Shown here piece after piece: positions 48,142 to 60,178 of a stretch of DNA of 64,000 nt. The stretch comes from Ziziphus jujuba (lineage: Eukaryota; Streptophyta; Magnoliopsida; Rosales; Rhamnaceae), in assembly GCF_031755915.1 (NCBI RefSeq), contig NC_083381.1, forward strand, positions 4,972,501 to 5,036,500, read 5' to 3'. The notes below the pieces were generated by a model. That model searched no databases, was not told where the DNA came from, and saw nothing but the letters and a program-made list of their open reading frames with translations. Numbering within the stretch: the stretch's first letter is position 1; the number at the start of each line of letters is the position of its first letter. Position numbers and translations under genes: made by a program.

Positions 48142-49880
48142 CATAAATGACCTCTTTCTCTCTCTACATATATATATATATCCATACGAATTTCCAAAAA
48201 AAAAAAAAAAAAGAGAGAGAGAAGTGATTCCTATTAATATATTTAGTTATTATATTGAATTAAATTCAATGTTTCACATTTATAAATATATTTTTCTTCA
48301 AAAAAATATCAAAGTTAATTGAAAGTCAGATTTTATTATGATTTATGCATTTTTAGTATAAAATAATCAATATAAATTTAAATATATTTTAAATATGATA
48401 AAAAAAAATACAATGATAGCATAATAAAATTAATTTTACGGAATTGTATATAATTAGTTTGAAATTGCAAAAATAATTTCTCATATAAATTGTTGCAAGA
48501 TTTTCAATTTGAACATGTTTCAATTTCGACCCTGTAATTTTAAAGATTCATATTTTATAACTTCTAATTTAGCATTATATCATCCACATTTTGTCAAAAA
48601 TTCTAATTGAAACAAAATAAAAGAAATTAAAATTCAAGGATGAAAATTGCAACATTTTGAATTTGAATATCCAAAACGCTCTTTTCCAAATTGGAGATGT
48701 TTTGTGATGGTAGTTTTATCAAAGAGCGCACATAGAAATTGACTGCAAACCCATAATAAGCCCATGACAACTAACCAGCGTCCAAGCCACCAGAATTCAA
48801 AGAGGCAGACTTTATTTATTTATTTATTTCTTTTTGCCTTTTCCACACCACCAAGTGAGATGGTAGAATTAACAAAAATAATAATAAAAATAAATAAATG
48901 ATATGGTAGTTATTTACCAAGGAAAAAAACAAAGTAACATGATAGTTTTTATACAGGCCAGGCTTGAAAAAAGAAAAAAAAAAGAAAAGGGGGAAAAACC
49001 TAACCAATTGAAAGCTGACACCTGTTATTTGAATTTTGAGAAACAATTTTTTAAAAAAAAATAAAATCATCAAATTTATTTCTTAAATTTTAAACAATAT
49101 TTTTAGTAGTAATTTATCTATGCATATAAAAAAGCTATATTGTCAACTATTCGGATTTAAATATAATGGAGATCTAATTACAAAATTATTAACATACAAA
49201 ACAATGTCTTTCTCACCAAGCTATCCAAAAAAAGAACTTAAAATGCTGATTATGTTAGATTTGGTGTTGGTAATAATAATTTTATTTTTCTTTCACCCTC
49301 GTTTTACACGTTATTTATTTATAATTGTATTAAAATTCTAATTTTTTTTTTAAAAAAAAAGAAAAAATAGCGAGAAAAATAGCCCACCGTTTGAGAGAGC
49401 AGTAAACACGTGCTTCAACCCACCTACCACTACCACTTTCACCACTCTCCACGGACCTAACCCGAATATGCGTGCCTTTGTCCTCCTTTCCTTTTTCTTA
49501 TTTTTATTTTACCAAAAATAAATAAATAAATAAAAAGGGCCTCTGGAAGAAAGTAAAAGAAAAACAGCAACGCGAACCCAAAAACAGCAGCCAAAAACAG
49601 CGGTCAGTAAAAAGCAGAGACTCAGCACTAGAAATTGGGATTTTAGGAAACGAAAAAGCTGTGGTCACCAAAGCTTCGTCTTCTACTTTTCTTTCTGTTC
49701 AATACAGTAAACCAAACTCCTTCTCTCTGTTTTGCTTTCTTTGTCTGTCTTTGTTTTCTGCTTACTGAGATCTATCTTAAAACTGCAATAGACTTTGTTT
49801 GTTGATCGATCTTTGTTGTTTTTGTTTTGTGGGTTTTGTTTTTTTTCGGTTTGGTTTTTTAGGATTTTTTTTTTAAGTAA
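48142..49880 (+). promoter_or_regulatory. Upstream region and leader of the pyruvate kinase gene
   Basis: No other gene. A G-box core CACGTG lies at 49407-49412. A candidate TATA-like ATAAAAAGGGC lies near 49529-49540, followed by a GC-richer stretch and a pyrimidine-rich leader (49675-49760). The transcription start and a possible leader intron (acceptor-like TTTTTTAG near 49862) are inference. Confidence 0.35.
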
Positions 49881-49882
49881 AT

Positions 49883-52800
49883 ATGGCCAACATAGACATA
49901 GAAGGAATCTTGAAGGAGATCCCAAACGATGGTCGTGTTCCAAAGACCAAGATTGTCTGCACACTGGGTCCTGCTTCTCGTTCCGTCTCCATGATTGAGA
50001 AGCTTCTCAGGGCTGGTATGAACGTTGCCCGTTTCAACTTCTCTCATGGAACCCATGAGTATCACCAGGAGACTCTGAACAACCTCCGCCTTGCTATGCA
50101 GAATACTCAGATCCTCTGCGCCGTCATGCTTGATACCAAGGTCGATTTTCCTCTTCTTTTTCCTTTTTATTATTATTATTATTTTTTTTTTTTTTGGGGT
50201 TCAAAACTGTTTTTGTGAATGAGGGTTGATTTGGAGTTTCGAGTTTTGGCTTTTTAGAGTTAGAATTTGGTTTATAAAACATCCCTAAAATACTTTTTTT
50301 TTATTTTTTTATTGTATTTGGCGGTTATGTATTGCTGTTTTCTTTTTCTAGCTCTTTTATTAATTTAGTAGGATAGGATTTTTTTTTTTTTTCCATGAAA
50401 TCTTTTTTTCTGTCTTGTTGCACTTGGACTATTTGATTAATATATATATTTGCCTGTGCCTTGTTAGCGTAAGCTTTTGCTTTTCTAAGAAAGAAGGGAA
50501 TCTCCTAAGAAAACATTGTCCCCATGATTTGGAGTTTGAAATATTGGTTTTGTAAAGATTGAATTAGGGATAGAGGGTGGTATGATTAATGCCTGAGGGA
50601 TTTAATTTCTCTCACATTGAAGGAACTTTTCTCAGTCATGGTGTCATTAACTATTTTCAGGACTGGAATTTGGGACCTTTCTCCGCCAATATTTCAACAT
50701 AAAACAATATTAACAATGATAAAAATGAAAGATTACTCCCGTTCTCTTCTATGTTGTTTACTTTATATCTTTGATTAATTACTTGGAAAGTTAGTCTTTC
50801 TTCCATTGAAGCTTTTTTTCTCTCCTGTTGGAGTTAAGACTTAATACCTTATTGGCTATTTTGTTTTACCCTCCTCTCTTGTAATGCTTGCTTGTCTCTT
50901 AAAAGTGTTGCATTCTTCAATTTGTATGTATCTATTCCACATGGATAGACCTTAGGCAAGTGTGAGCCTATATTTTAATGTTTGAGCAAAATGGCATTCT
51001 CTTTTGATTACAAGTTGGGCCACCAAATGCATTGCAGGTCTTACTCACTAAGTTTTGAGCTGCAGAAATATCCTACCGATCTAAGATTTTTCTGGTTTTT
51101 GCGTTGGACTCTAAGCTGTCTTGCCCTGTAGCTGTACGGTCGTTTCTATTGTATTGATAAGATAGGATCAAGTTGGCCAAAATTATTTTATGTTTTAATA
51201 ATTGGTTAAGATAAGGTGATAAATATTGATACTTGATACTGGTAGGATATATTGTGAAAAAAGATTTAGGACATTGGTTTGCTTCATCGCCTATGTATTT
51301 TCAGAGTAATTATTATGCATTCTCTTTGGGCTTCTTAGAGAGATGTTTTAAGTCTTTTTGGCAACCTTCCCGGCTAAGAATGTATCCTAGAAATGTTGGT
51401 CTTTTTGGCTACCTTCCCGGTTAAGAATGTTTCCTCAAGTAGGAAAAACAGATCATTCTGCTATCTCCATCTAGCACTTTCTTGGTGAATGGCAATAAGC
51501 AGCCTCTAAAACTACGGTCTAGATTTATAAACACTCAAAGGTTCTTAAGTTACTTTGTCCCATGTGTCCCAACAAGGAAAAGCTAACAGCACCTTTGCTG
51601 ATGATTATTGTAAAGAAAGACTTTGCTGTAAGGTGAAGTCTTAGTATGAATCGTAGATCTTCATTTCACTTATGAAACTTGAGAGTTTTTTTCATTTTCT
51701 TGTGCTTTTCTTTTCATTTTCTTTTAAATGGAAAAATTATCATTTGGCATGAATTGTCCATTCTATTCTCGCTGTAGCAATTTATGAATTTACAAAAGGC
51801 AAATAGGATATAGGAAATAGAAAGGTAACTAAGTTTAATTCCATTTGTTGAAATTAAACACAATTCTACAATTGTTATGTACATTTATGGAGTAACTAAT
51901 ACGTAATATGGTACTTCATGTCTATAGGCTGATAGGTTGCATATCATTTGACTTGCAGGGTTGATAATGCTATATAGACTAAGGAAAAAACAAATATATA
52001 TATATATATATATGATACAAAAATGTTTGTACAAATTTATTGCTCTGTCTTGTGCTTTCAGGATACACCGAAAAGTTTGCTGTCCAAAAGCATTGAATTT
52101 TATTTCCTGAAATTCTACTTGCTGAGTAGTTTAATATTTTAATCCATGGGTTTGCATTATTTTTTATCTTTGCAGGGACCTGAGATTCGAACTGGTTTCC
52201 TCAAGGATGGAAAACCTATTCAACTTAAGGAGGGTCAGGAAATTACAATTTCTACTAATTACGACATCAAGGGGGACCAGGAGACAATTGCCATGAGCTA
52301 CAAAAAGCTAGCTGTGGACTTGAGGCCTGGAAATATCATTTTATGTTCAGATGGTACCATTACCATGACTGTCTTGTCTTGTGATCCAAAAGCTGGGACT
52401 GTGAGGTGCCGTTGTGAGAACACTTCAATGCTGGGTGAAAGAAAAAATGTTAATCTCCCTGGTGTCGTTGTAGATCTACCAACACTGACCGAGAAAGATA
52501 AAGAAGATATCCTTAAATGGGGTGTTCCCAACAAAATTGATATGATTGCTCTTTCATTTGTACGGAAGGGATCAGATCTTGTTAACGTTCGTAAGGTTCT
52601 TGGGCCCCATGCGAAGTACATACAGCTAATGTCCAAGGTATGCTGTTTCCCTCTAGTATGCTGTATGATAGGTGTCCAGGTGTCTTAATTTATGCATGTT
52701 TGATTTGAATTTATACCATATGTTGAACTAAAAACCTAGTCTTTAAGGTATCCAATCACGAGTTGCTGTTTAGTAAGTTAAGTAAAGCTTCCTTTTACTC

Positions 52801-53865
52801 TGATGTGGCATCTAATTATTGTCCATAGCTGCTCTCTCTCGCTCTCTCTATCCCTATTTGTGCTATTCACATTCATGTGCATGGATGTTTATTTGTCGTA
52901 TGTTCTGTAACTTGGTGATGATTGATTGTAGATGCTTTTCATGCTTGAATGTATTCCTTAAAAATTAGTGTTTCTTATTATTGGATTTCATACCATATTC
53001 AACTTTTGTTAGTCAACTAGTGATTTTATGTTTCCTGTGCTTTTTTCCCAAGGTTGAGAACCAGGAGGGAGTTATCAACTTTGACGAGATCTTGCGTGAG
53101 ACTGATGCATTCATGGTTGCTCGTGGTGATCTTGGTATGGAGATCCCAGTTGAAAAGATCTTCCTGGCACAGAAAATGATGATATACAAGTGTAATCTTG
53201 TGGGCAAGCCTGTTGTCACTGCCACTCAAATGCTTGAATCTATGATCAAATCTCCTCGGCCAACACGTGCAGAAGCTACTGACGTAGCTAATGCCGTTCT
53301 TGATGGAACTGATTGTGTCATGCTTAGTGGTGAGAGTGCAGCGGGAGCCTATCCAGAAATTGCTGTGAAGATCATGGCTCGTATATGTATTGAGGCTGAA
53401 TCTTCTCTCGACTATGGTGCTATCTTTAAGGAAATGATAAGATCAACCCCGCTTCCAATGAGCCCACTGGAAAGTCTTGCATCATCTGCTGTACGAACAG
53501 CTAACAAGGCCAGAGCAAAACTCATCGTCGTATTGACACGTGGAGGGACCACAGCCAAATTGGTGGCCAAGTATAGGCCGGCGGTTCCAATCCTATCTGT
53601 GGTTGTTCCTGTATTGACTACAGACTCTTTCGATTGGACCTGCAGCGATGAGACTCCAGCAAGGCATAGCCTGATCTACAGGGGTTTGCTTCCTCTACTG
53701 GCTGAAGGATCTGCCAAAGCCACTGATGCAGAATCCACAGAGGTGATTTTGGAAGCTGCTCTCAAATCAGCGTCTGAGAGGGGACTGTGCAAGCCTGGTG
53801 ATGCAGTTGTGGCACTCCATCGCATTGGAAGTGCTTCGGTTATTAAGATCTGCATAGTGAAATGA
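49883..53865 (+). CDS. Pyruvate kinase, cytosolic isozyme
   Basis: Catalyses the last step of glycolysis, phosphoenolpyruvate plus ADP to pyruvate plus ATP, in the cytosol. Three exons: 49883-50140, 52176-52637 and 53053-53865, all with GT/AG borders, joining in frame to 510 residues, the usual plant cytosolic length. No transit peptide. Active-site residues are intact: RFNFSHG (R50, N52, S54), D84/T85 in LDTK, K240 and E242 in MSK-VENQEG, D266 in ARGDLG and T298 in VTATQM. E89 in GPEIR is the residue that marks K+-dependent pyruvate kinases. Exon 1 ends inside the LDTK/GPEIR motif. The C-terminal regulatory domain is complete, ending CIVK. Intron 1 (2.03 kb) contains the segment duplicated at 34271-35440. 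Confidence 0.96.
50320..51460 (+). repeat. Segment of pyruvate kinase intron 1 that is duplicated at 34271-35440
   Basis: Lies wholly in intron 1. Similarity starts about 180 bp after the exon 1 donor and stops about 715 bp before exon 2. It contains the repeated CTTCCCGG...TAAGAATGT motif near 51370-51430. It shows no terminal inverted repeats or target duplication, so it is not obviously a transposon. Confidence 0.8.
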
Positions 53866-55498
53866 TTTTGCTTTCAGTGCACCTTATCTATGTAATTTTA
53901 TTTAGGCTGCCGAGGACCATGATATTCCAGTCATTTGCCAATTTTTAATGGAGGTTTTTTTGTTTTGGAGAGGGTATGTATACCTCAAGATTACTGTCCT
54001 GTATTTTCCATAAGATAATGCTTTGATGATAGAATCTTAATTTGGCAAACGGTTTTGGTGTAGAAATAAGACTTGGAACCTTTTAGTTATTATTTTTAGG
54101 TCATTTTTGTGGTGAAGTTACGCTCATCTACAGTTTTTGACAGAAGATGCTGATCTTTTGGTTTGTTGATTGCAAAAAGTTATTTTTTATTCTCATCTTT
54201 TAAAGCATAGGCGGACCCACATGGTGCCATGCCCCACTCCCCTTCAGATTTATTTTACCTTGAAATATTTTAAATTCTGTTTTTTATATATTTATTAGTT
54301 TACCCCTTAAAACTTAGTTGTGCCACTCTCGCGCAGCCTAACTTGTACTTACGTTCAATATTAATTATTCAATATAATTGAAATATATTTGGAAAGATAA
54401 TAATTTACTATTTTTAATACATTAGTTGTCACTACAATTATTCAATAAAATTTAGTTAATAAGCCAAAATTTAATTAAACAAAAATACACTTACTCCATA
54501 TTTATTATTTATTTTATTATATAGAAATTGAGTGTCCAAATATTTGAATTTAATCACACATTTCTTCCGGTTATTTTTTTTAGAAAATAAAGTTACTTTA
54601 GTTAATTAATTCCTAAAAAAAAATTAATTTCGTTTCTTCTTCAATGAGTTATGTGTTTATTTTATTTTACAAATTTGTATTGAATTATTATGAATGGCAA
54701 ATCAGATTTGTCAACAGCATTGAAATCATATTTTTCCCTACAAAATTTTGAAAGGGAAAAAATAAAGCTATTCAATCCTAGTTGTTTTTGTGACTATTTT
54801 AATTCATTAGACTATGATATAGCAAAAAAATGTTTGTTTCTCATCAATTACATGCAATCATTTTTTTATTTTTCCAAAAGTATCTTTTCCAATATAATTT
54901 ATTGAATATCTACCAAAAAATTATAATTTATTATAAAACACATTAATATTTATGATTATAAAAAAGTTTTTGCTGAAATTACTTTTAGGCTTATTATTTA
55001 TTTATTAATCATTTTAAGATACAATGATATAATCTACTATTTTTAGTTTTAAATATTTTTAAGTTAATATTCTATTAATATTTTCATATTTTATTCATAT
55101 TTTCTTGAAAATATTTTATTTGCTTTGTTACTATTACTTTTTTTGCTAATCATAATTTCAATACATTATTATAATAATAACTTTATTATTTACTTTTGTT
55201 ATTATATTTACTCTTTTTAAGTTTCTTTTTTTTTTTTTTTTTTTTTTTTCAAGGACTGAGAGAAAGGAGTTTCTATTGTCTTCGGAAACCAAAAAAAAAA
55301 AAAGTCATTATAGATGGCTTGTTGAAAGCAAAGTATAAATATACACACACAATTAAAAATGGGCTTTAGGAAGTATAATTCTTTATGAAGTTTAAAGGTG
55401 TCCGTGACAGAATAAGAGGTTTCCAAAACTAAAGTAGAAATATGGAAAAGTTAAAGGACATAGGTGCAAAAGAAAAAATTTTAGTGGTTTATTGGGGA
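53866..55498. other. Pyruvate kinase 3' region and AT-rich spacer
   Basis: The 3' UTR should lie within the first 300 bp. Near 54208-54250 the phrase TAGGCGGACCCACATGG...GCCCCACTCCCC resembles the end of a TTF-type hAT transposon, without a partner end. The last 100 bp before 55499 is the original left flank of the hAT insertion and so part of the ancestral upstream region of the INO80D-like gene. No other gene is seen. Confidence 0.4.
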
Positions 55499-55539
55499 CT
55501 CTACGTTATACCTGGCAATTCGGGTTCGTGGGTCGTGTT

Positions 55540-55860
55540 CGTGTCAACCCGTTTAATAATCGTGTCAAAAATGCCTAACCCGAACACGACCCATTTATTA
55601 ATCGTGTCAGGTATCCAAAACACTAACCCGACCTGTTTATAAACAGGTCAACACGACACGACCCGTTTAACACAATTATTTTAACGGGTCGTGTTGATCT
55701 ATTAATCCGTTAACCTGAAATTGACCTATTAACCCGAAAATTAACCTATTAACCCGTTAACCCGAAAATTGACCTATTAACCCGAAAACTAATCGATTAA
55801 CCCGTTAACCCGAAAATTAACCTATTAACCCGAAAACTAACCTATTTATTAAAATAACTT
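55540..55860. repeat. hAT left subterminal repeats
   Basis: Irregular tandem copies of TATTAACCCGAAAATTAACC-like units, with AACCCG recurring more than ten times. The mirrored motif occurs near the other end. These arrays are probable binding sites for the BED-finger transposase. Confidence 0.75.
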
Positions 55861-56237
55861 ATTTAAAATGCCAAAAATTATAATTCACAATACATAAGTC
55901 TTAATATGTGCTAAAAAAGACAAATTCAATACACCAACATAAAATTTAATGTCCTAATAATAGTAAAACACCAATACAAAATAAAATAAATGGTATCAAA
56001 TTGTTATCATAATACATATAAAACCAAAGGAAAAAGGACATAACTATCATTATGCTCCAAATTTATTTATCGATGTCCAGATTCCAAACCAAATATGTCG
56101 ATTTTTGGTGCTCAACAATCCAGCCTGGGATCATAATATCAAAATAAATAAATAAAAAATCAATTAAATATAATACAAAAGTTAAAATGTTAAAATAAAA
56201 TAAAATAAATAAAATAAATTTTAACATTGATATTACC

Positions 56238-58548
56238 TTATGCTTGAGTATTAGCATAATTAGAGCATTGACTTGAAGATTCTTCTTTATTGATATCACA
56301 GCTCAAAACATCTTCAGTAAGATCCTCAAGTTGTGCTTCAAATTTTTCTTGCATTCCATAAATTAGTGAAACAAAAAAATCATTAATAAAATAAATTAGT
56401 GAAACAAAAAAATTATTAATATATGCAAATGAAATAAAGAAAACATTAATAAAAATAATTACCTCTTTGCCCAAATAACCAATCTCTTGTACAAACTATC
56501 GCTTCAACAGTGCTAGGCTTTAATGAACTACGAAATTGATCTAATACTCGTCCACCAATGCTAAAAGCAGATTCAGAAGCAACGGTGGATATAGGGATAC
56601 TCAATAGATCACGAGCCATTGAAGCAACTTCAGGATAACGAAACTGATTTGCTTTCCAATAATCAAGCACATTCAATTCAATTTCAGTAGCCATCCTTGG
56701 CTCCTCTAAATAAAGCTCCAATTGTGATTTTTGTGTATTGGCACCTAACTCTTCAATTTCACAAATATTAAATTCCTACAGTGTTAGAAAATAAAAATTT
56801 CAATAAGATTATTTTTCAAAAAATTATAAATAATCACTAATTAACACAAATACAAACAATTAAAATTAATAAAAAATTTAAGAGTTATTTACTTTCAAAA
56901 TGGAACTAGCTGTCTTTCTAAAAGAAATGACATCTTCTCCAACACCACAAGATGTGTTACTCTTTTCTTTCCCCAAAGAATGTGTAGAAGATGTCAAAGA
57001 TCTTTTTTGAACATACTCCTTAAATATTGAAAATAATTTGCTCTTCACACGTATAAACTCACTAGAACCACTTGCTCCATAAATTTTTCTATAACACCAA
57101 TCTACAAATTGAAGCTTATATCGAGGATCCACAACCACTGCAATGGCTAATATCAAACTAAATTCTGACCAATACTTCTCAAATTTTTTAAGCATTTGAT
57201 TAGCCATGGTTCTCAAGTAATCATCCTCACTTTCAATATTTTCCTTCAATGTAACATAACAAAAGAAAACCGAGGAAAAGTACAAATTTGAAATAGGATA
57301 TTTAGTGCCCGAAAATATGCAAGTGATATCATAAAACAAACCCAAGAATTTACTTATCTTTTCAATCTTCTCCCACTCATGACTAGAAGGACAACTTTTA
57401 TAATTTGAATCAGTTAGCTCCAAATGACAAAAGGCACGTCGATAGTACAATGCACTTTCAAGCATTAAATATGTAGAGTTCCATCTAGTAGGCACATCTT
57501 GCCTCAAACCTCTCTTAGAGTCCATTGACAACAATTTAACACATTCTAAAAACTTCTGTTTTCTTACTTGTGACCCTCTTACATATTTAATACTTTCCCG
57601 AATCTTATGAACAACATTATCAATATCTTTCAACCCATCTTGTACTACCAAATTAATGATATGAGCACAACATCTAAGATGAAAAAAATCACCATCACAA
57701 ACTACAGCCCCCTTTAATTGCAATTGAGTAACTAACATATCAACAGAGACATCATTGGCAGAAGCATTATCCAAAGTTAAAGAAAATAATTTTGTCTCAA
57801 TTCCCCATTCACACAACAAAGAGTATAGTTTTTCTGTCAATGCTATATCGGTATGTGGAGGTGGCATATAACAGAAATTTAACACTCTCTTTTGCAAGAT
57901 CCACTCTTTGTCAATGAAATGGCAAGTAAGACATATATATCCATCAGTAGTTGCAGAAGTCCATAAATCAGAAGTCAAACAAATTCTACCAGGAGTTGCA
58001 TCCAACATGCATTTTATCCTACATTTTTCCTTCAAATGCATTTTAAGAACATCCGACTTAGCAGTATTTCTAGAAACAAGTTGTATATCAGGATGTAAAT
58101 ATTGAAATATGGTTCTAATTCCCTCATACTCAACAAATTGGAAAGGCAAATCATGCATGATTATGGCCGAAGTTACCAATTCTCGAAAATGCTCAAAGTT
58201 AAATTTAGATGCATTCAATGAGATAGTCCCTCTATCTTGAGATATCAATAATTGACCAATATCACGAGTGTCTCTTTTCACACAATTTTTCAAATGACGC
58301 ACCAAATTTCCCGTTCCATATTTACTATCACAAAGATAAATGGTACCACAATCTTTACATTTACATTTTTGCTTACCATCAACATCCAAAGGAAGCACAT
58401 CAAAGTAAGACCAAACCTTTGAAGTGAGTTTTCTCTTGCGTTTCACTTTATGCCCACTTGTGACTCCCTCCATAGGACTTGCAACATCTTCTAAATTAAT
58501 AGGCATTTCAAAGCTACTTGATTCAAGATTTATTTGAAGTCCATCCAT
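56238..58548 (-). CDS. hAT transposase with BED zinc finger
   Basis: Cuts and pastes the element in the nucleus. Three coding exons on the minus strand, 58548-56893, 56775-56463 and 56347-56238, join through GT/AG sites into one open frame of 692 residues. The BED finger has C64, C67, H85 and C89. The RNase H-like core keeps D194 (LTSDLW), D260 (LTLDNAS), C293/H296 (CCAHIINLV) and E620 in SESAFS. The hAT dimerisation region follows (DYWKANQFRYPEVASMARDLLSIPISTVASESAFS). A leader exon ending at 59435 with donor GTAAGT could splice to TGTAG ending at 58555, six bases before the ATG. No inactivating change is seen; the splice sites are predictions. Confidence 0.85.
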
Positions 58549-59434
58549 GTTTATCTACATGTTTTCAAACCAAAAAAAATTATATATTAAAATAAAATAT
58601 TATAACAACCTTATAATAAACATGTATATAATTTTTTGTTTCCAAATCACAAAGCAAAATATATTCACACATATGCACATATATAATTTTTTCATTTCCC
58701 AAGCTATAAGAGGTACAAGATGGCTAAAGAAAAAAGAATATAAAAATGGCAGAATAACCTCCAATTGTTTAATGGCAGAATCGAAAACCATGTCAATCTG
58801 TTTACAAAAATAAGGTTAATTTTCATAAATATGTAGTCCCTTTAATATAAAAATATTATATATTTATGTGGAAATTTTATGGAACATGTCTTTGTGTCAT
58901 CTCTCTCTCTCTCTTTCATGCGTGGATTGATAAAACTTCACATGCATCCTAGTCAATTTCTGTCTGAGAATTTTAAAGTAAACAACCTAAAATAAGTTAT
59001 CTCTTCTTCTCTTTAATTATTTTATTGCAAAGCCACCTTTTAGCATTTATATAGAATATATGGGTCTATGTCTGTATACAATGGATACTAATTAAATATT
59101 GGGGAACCATCTTTTTTCTCATTTTTAAATTATATATTTAATATAGCAAAATATCTGATGCAAATTCAACCTACCCAAATGAAGTCAAAAGCTCCCAATC
59201 TTTTTTAAATTATATTGTAAATTGCGACCTACAATGCTTGCATTTTCGTACGTCGCTTCCTATATATTGTCGGTAATGATTCATCACTTCTTATGTAACT
59301 TTAATGTAGACTTAATTATTAATTAAATGTACCCACCAATCTTAGCAAAGAGTGAGAGTTTCGCAGAAAAAAAAAAAAGCTCAAGAGACACAGGATAGAG
59401 GAGATGTAGAAATGAAAAGGAAACAAAGACTTAC

Positions 59435-59600
59435 TTGGAGATGGGGCTGGCTGATGAGGCAGAGAGAAGAAGCAGAGGTAGAGGAAGGAGGCTTTGATGG
59501 CTGATGGAGATTGGAAATGGAGCTGGCTGGTGTGATCTATGGTGGCTGCGGCGTTGTGTGCTGGAGAATAAGATGCAAAATTGAAAAATAGGGCTTGACT
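59435..59600 (-). other. Candidate noncoding leader exon of the hAT transposase gene
   Basis: On the minus strand a CT-rich stretch typical of plant 5' UTRs ends at CTCCAA followed by GTAAGT (59434-59429). The matching acceptor is ATGTAG (up to 58555), just upstream of the start codon. The left limit (transcription start) is unknown. Confidence 0.45.
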
Positions 59601-60011
59601 CTCGACTTTTGAGTTAGATCTGAATTTTTTTTTTTTTATTAAAAATATATTTTTTGTTTTTAAAAAATTAATAATAAAAAATTATTTGTATAAAATTTTT
59701 AATTTCTAATATTTTTTAATTATTAAATATTATATTAGTAATAAAATATTAATTTAATATTAAATTTAAATGGGTTGTAATAGGTGTATAATCGTGTCGG
59801 GTTGAAACTGACCCGTTTAATAAATGGATCGTAACGGGTCAATTTCGAGTTAAACAGGTCAACCCGAAAATGACACGATTAATAATCGTGTTAAACGGGT
59901 TGATCCGATTATGACCCGAACCCATTTATAATAAACCCAAACCCATTTATTCCGTGTCGTTTTCTCGTGTCACCGTGTGTCATGACCTAAATTGCCAGGT
60001 CTACTCTACGT

Positions 60012-60178
60012 GACAGACACACAGAAAAAGAGTTTCCAAAGCCAAAAAATAATAATAATAATAATAATACCGACTTCTTCAATCCCACCAAGCCCAAAAC
60101 CCAAAAAAGAGGCCGAGTTTCTACACAACTCGAATCGTTAACTCACTTCCAGTCTCAGAGCTAAACCAACTCACTACC
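60012..60178 (+). promoter_or_regulatory. Remaining proximal promoter/leader of the INO80D-like gene
   Basis: Only 167 bp separate the hAT target duplication from the start codon. They include an (AAT)n tract near 60050 and a C/A-rich leader. The older upstream sequence now lies left of 55499, 4.5 kb away. Confidence 0.5.

Larger units (their letters stand above)
55507..60003 (-). mobile_element. hAT DNA transposon, apparently complete (TSD CTCTACGT)
   Basis: 4497 bp. Inverted ends TATACCTGGCAATT (left) and TAGACCTGGCAATT (right, minus strand) differ at one base of 14. Both sides carry the identical 8-bp CTCTACGT (55499-55506 and 60004-60011), the hallmark of hAT insertion. Both subterminal regions are filled with AACCCG/CGGGTT motifs (55520-55860 and 59760-59950), as expected for transposase binding. 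The single gene inside runs on the minus strand and looks intact. Confidence 0.93.

Noticed and set aside
52298..52636. 112-codon minus-strand frame opposite pyruvate kinase exon 2
   Set aside because: Antisense shadow of a conserved exon.
54690..54905. 71-codon frame downstream of pyruvate kinase
   Set aside because: AT-rich, no recognisable motif and no coding-like composition.
55540..59950. CRISPR-like or satellite array because of the repeated AACCCG motifs
   Set aside because: The units are irregular, lie only near both ends of the hAT element and are typical transposase-binding subterminal repeats.
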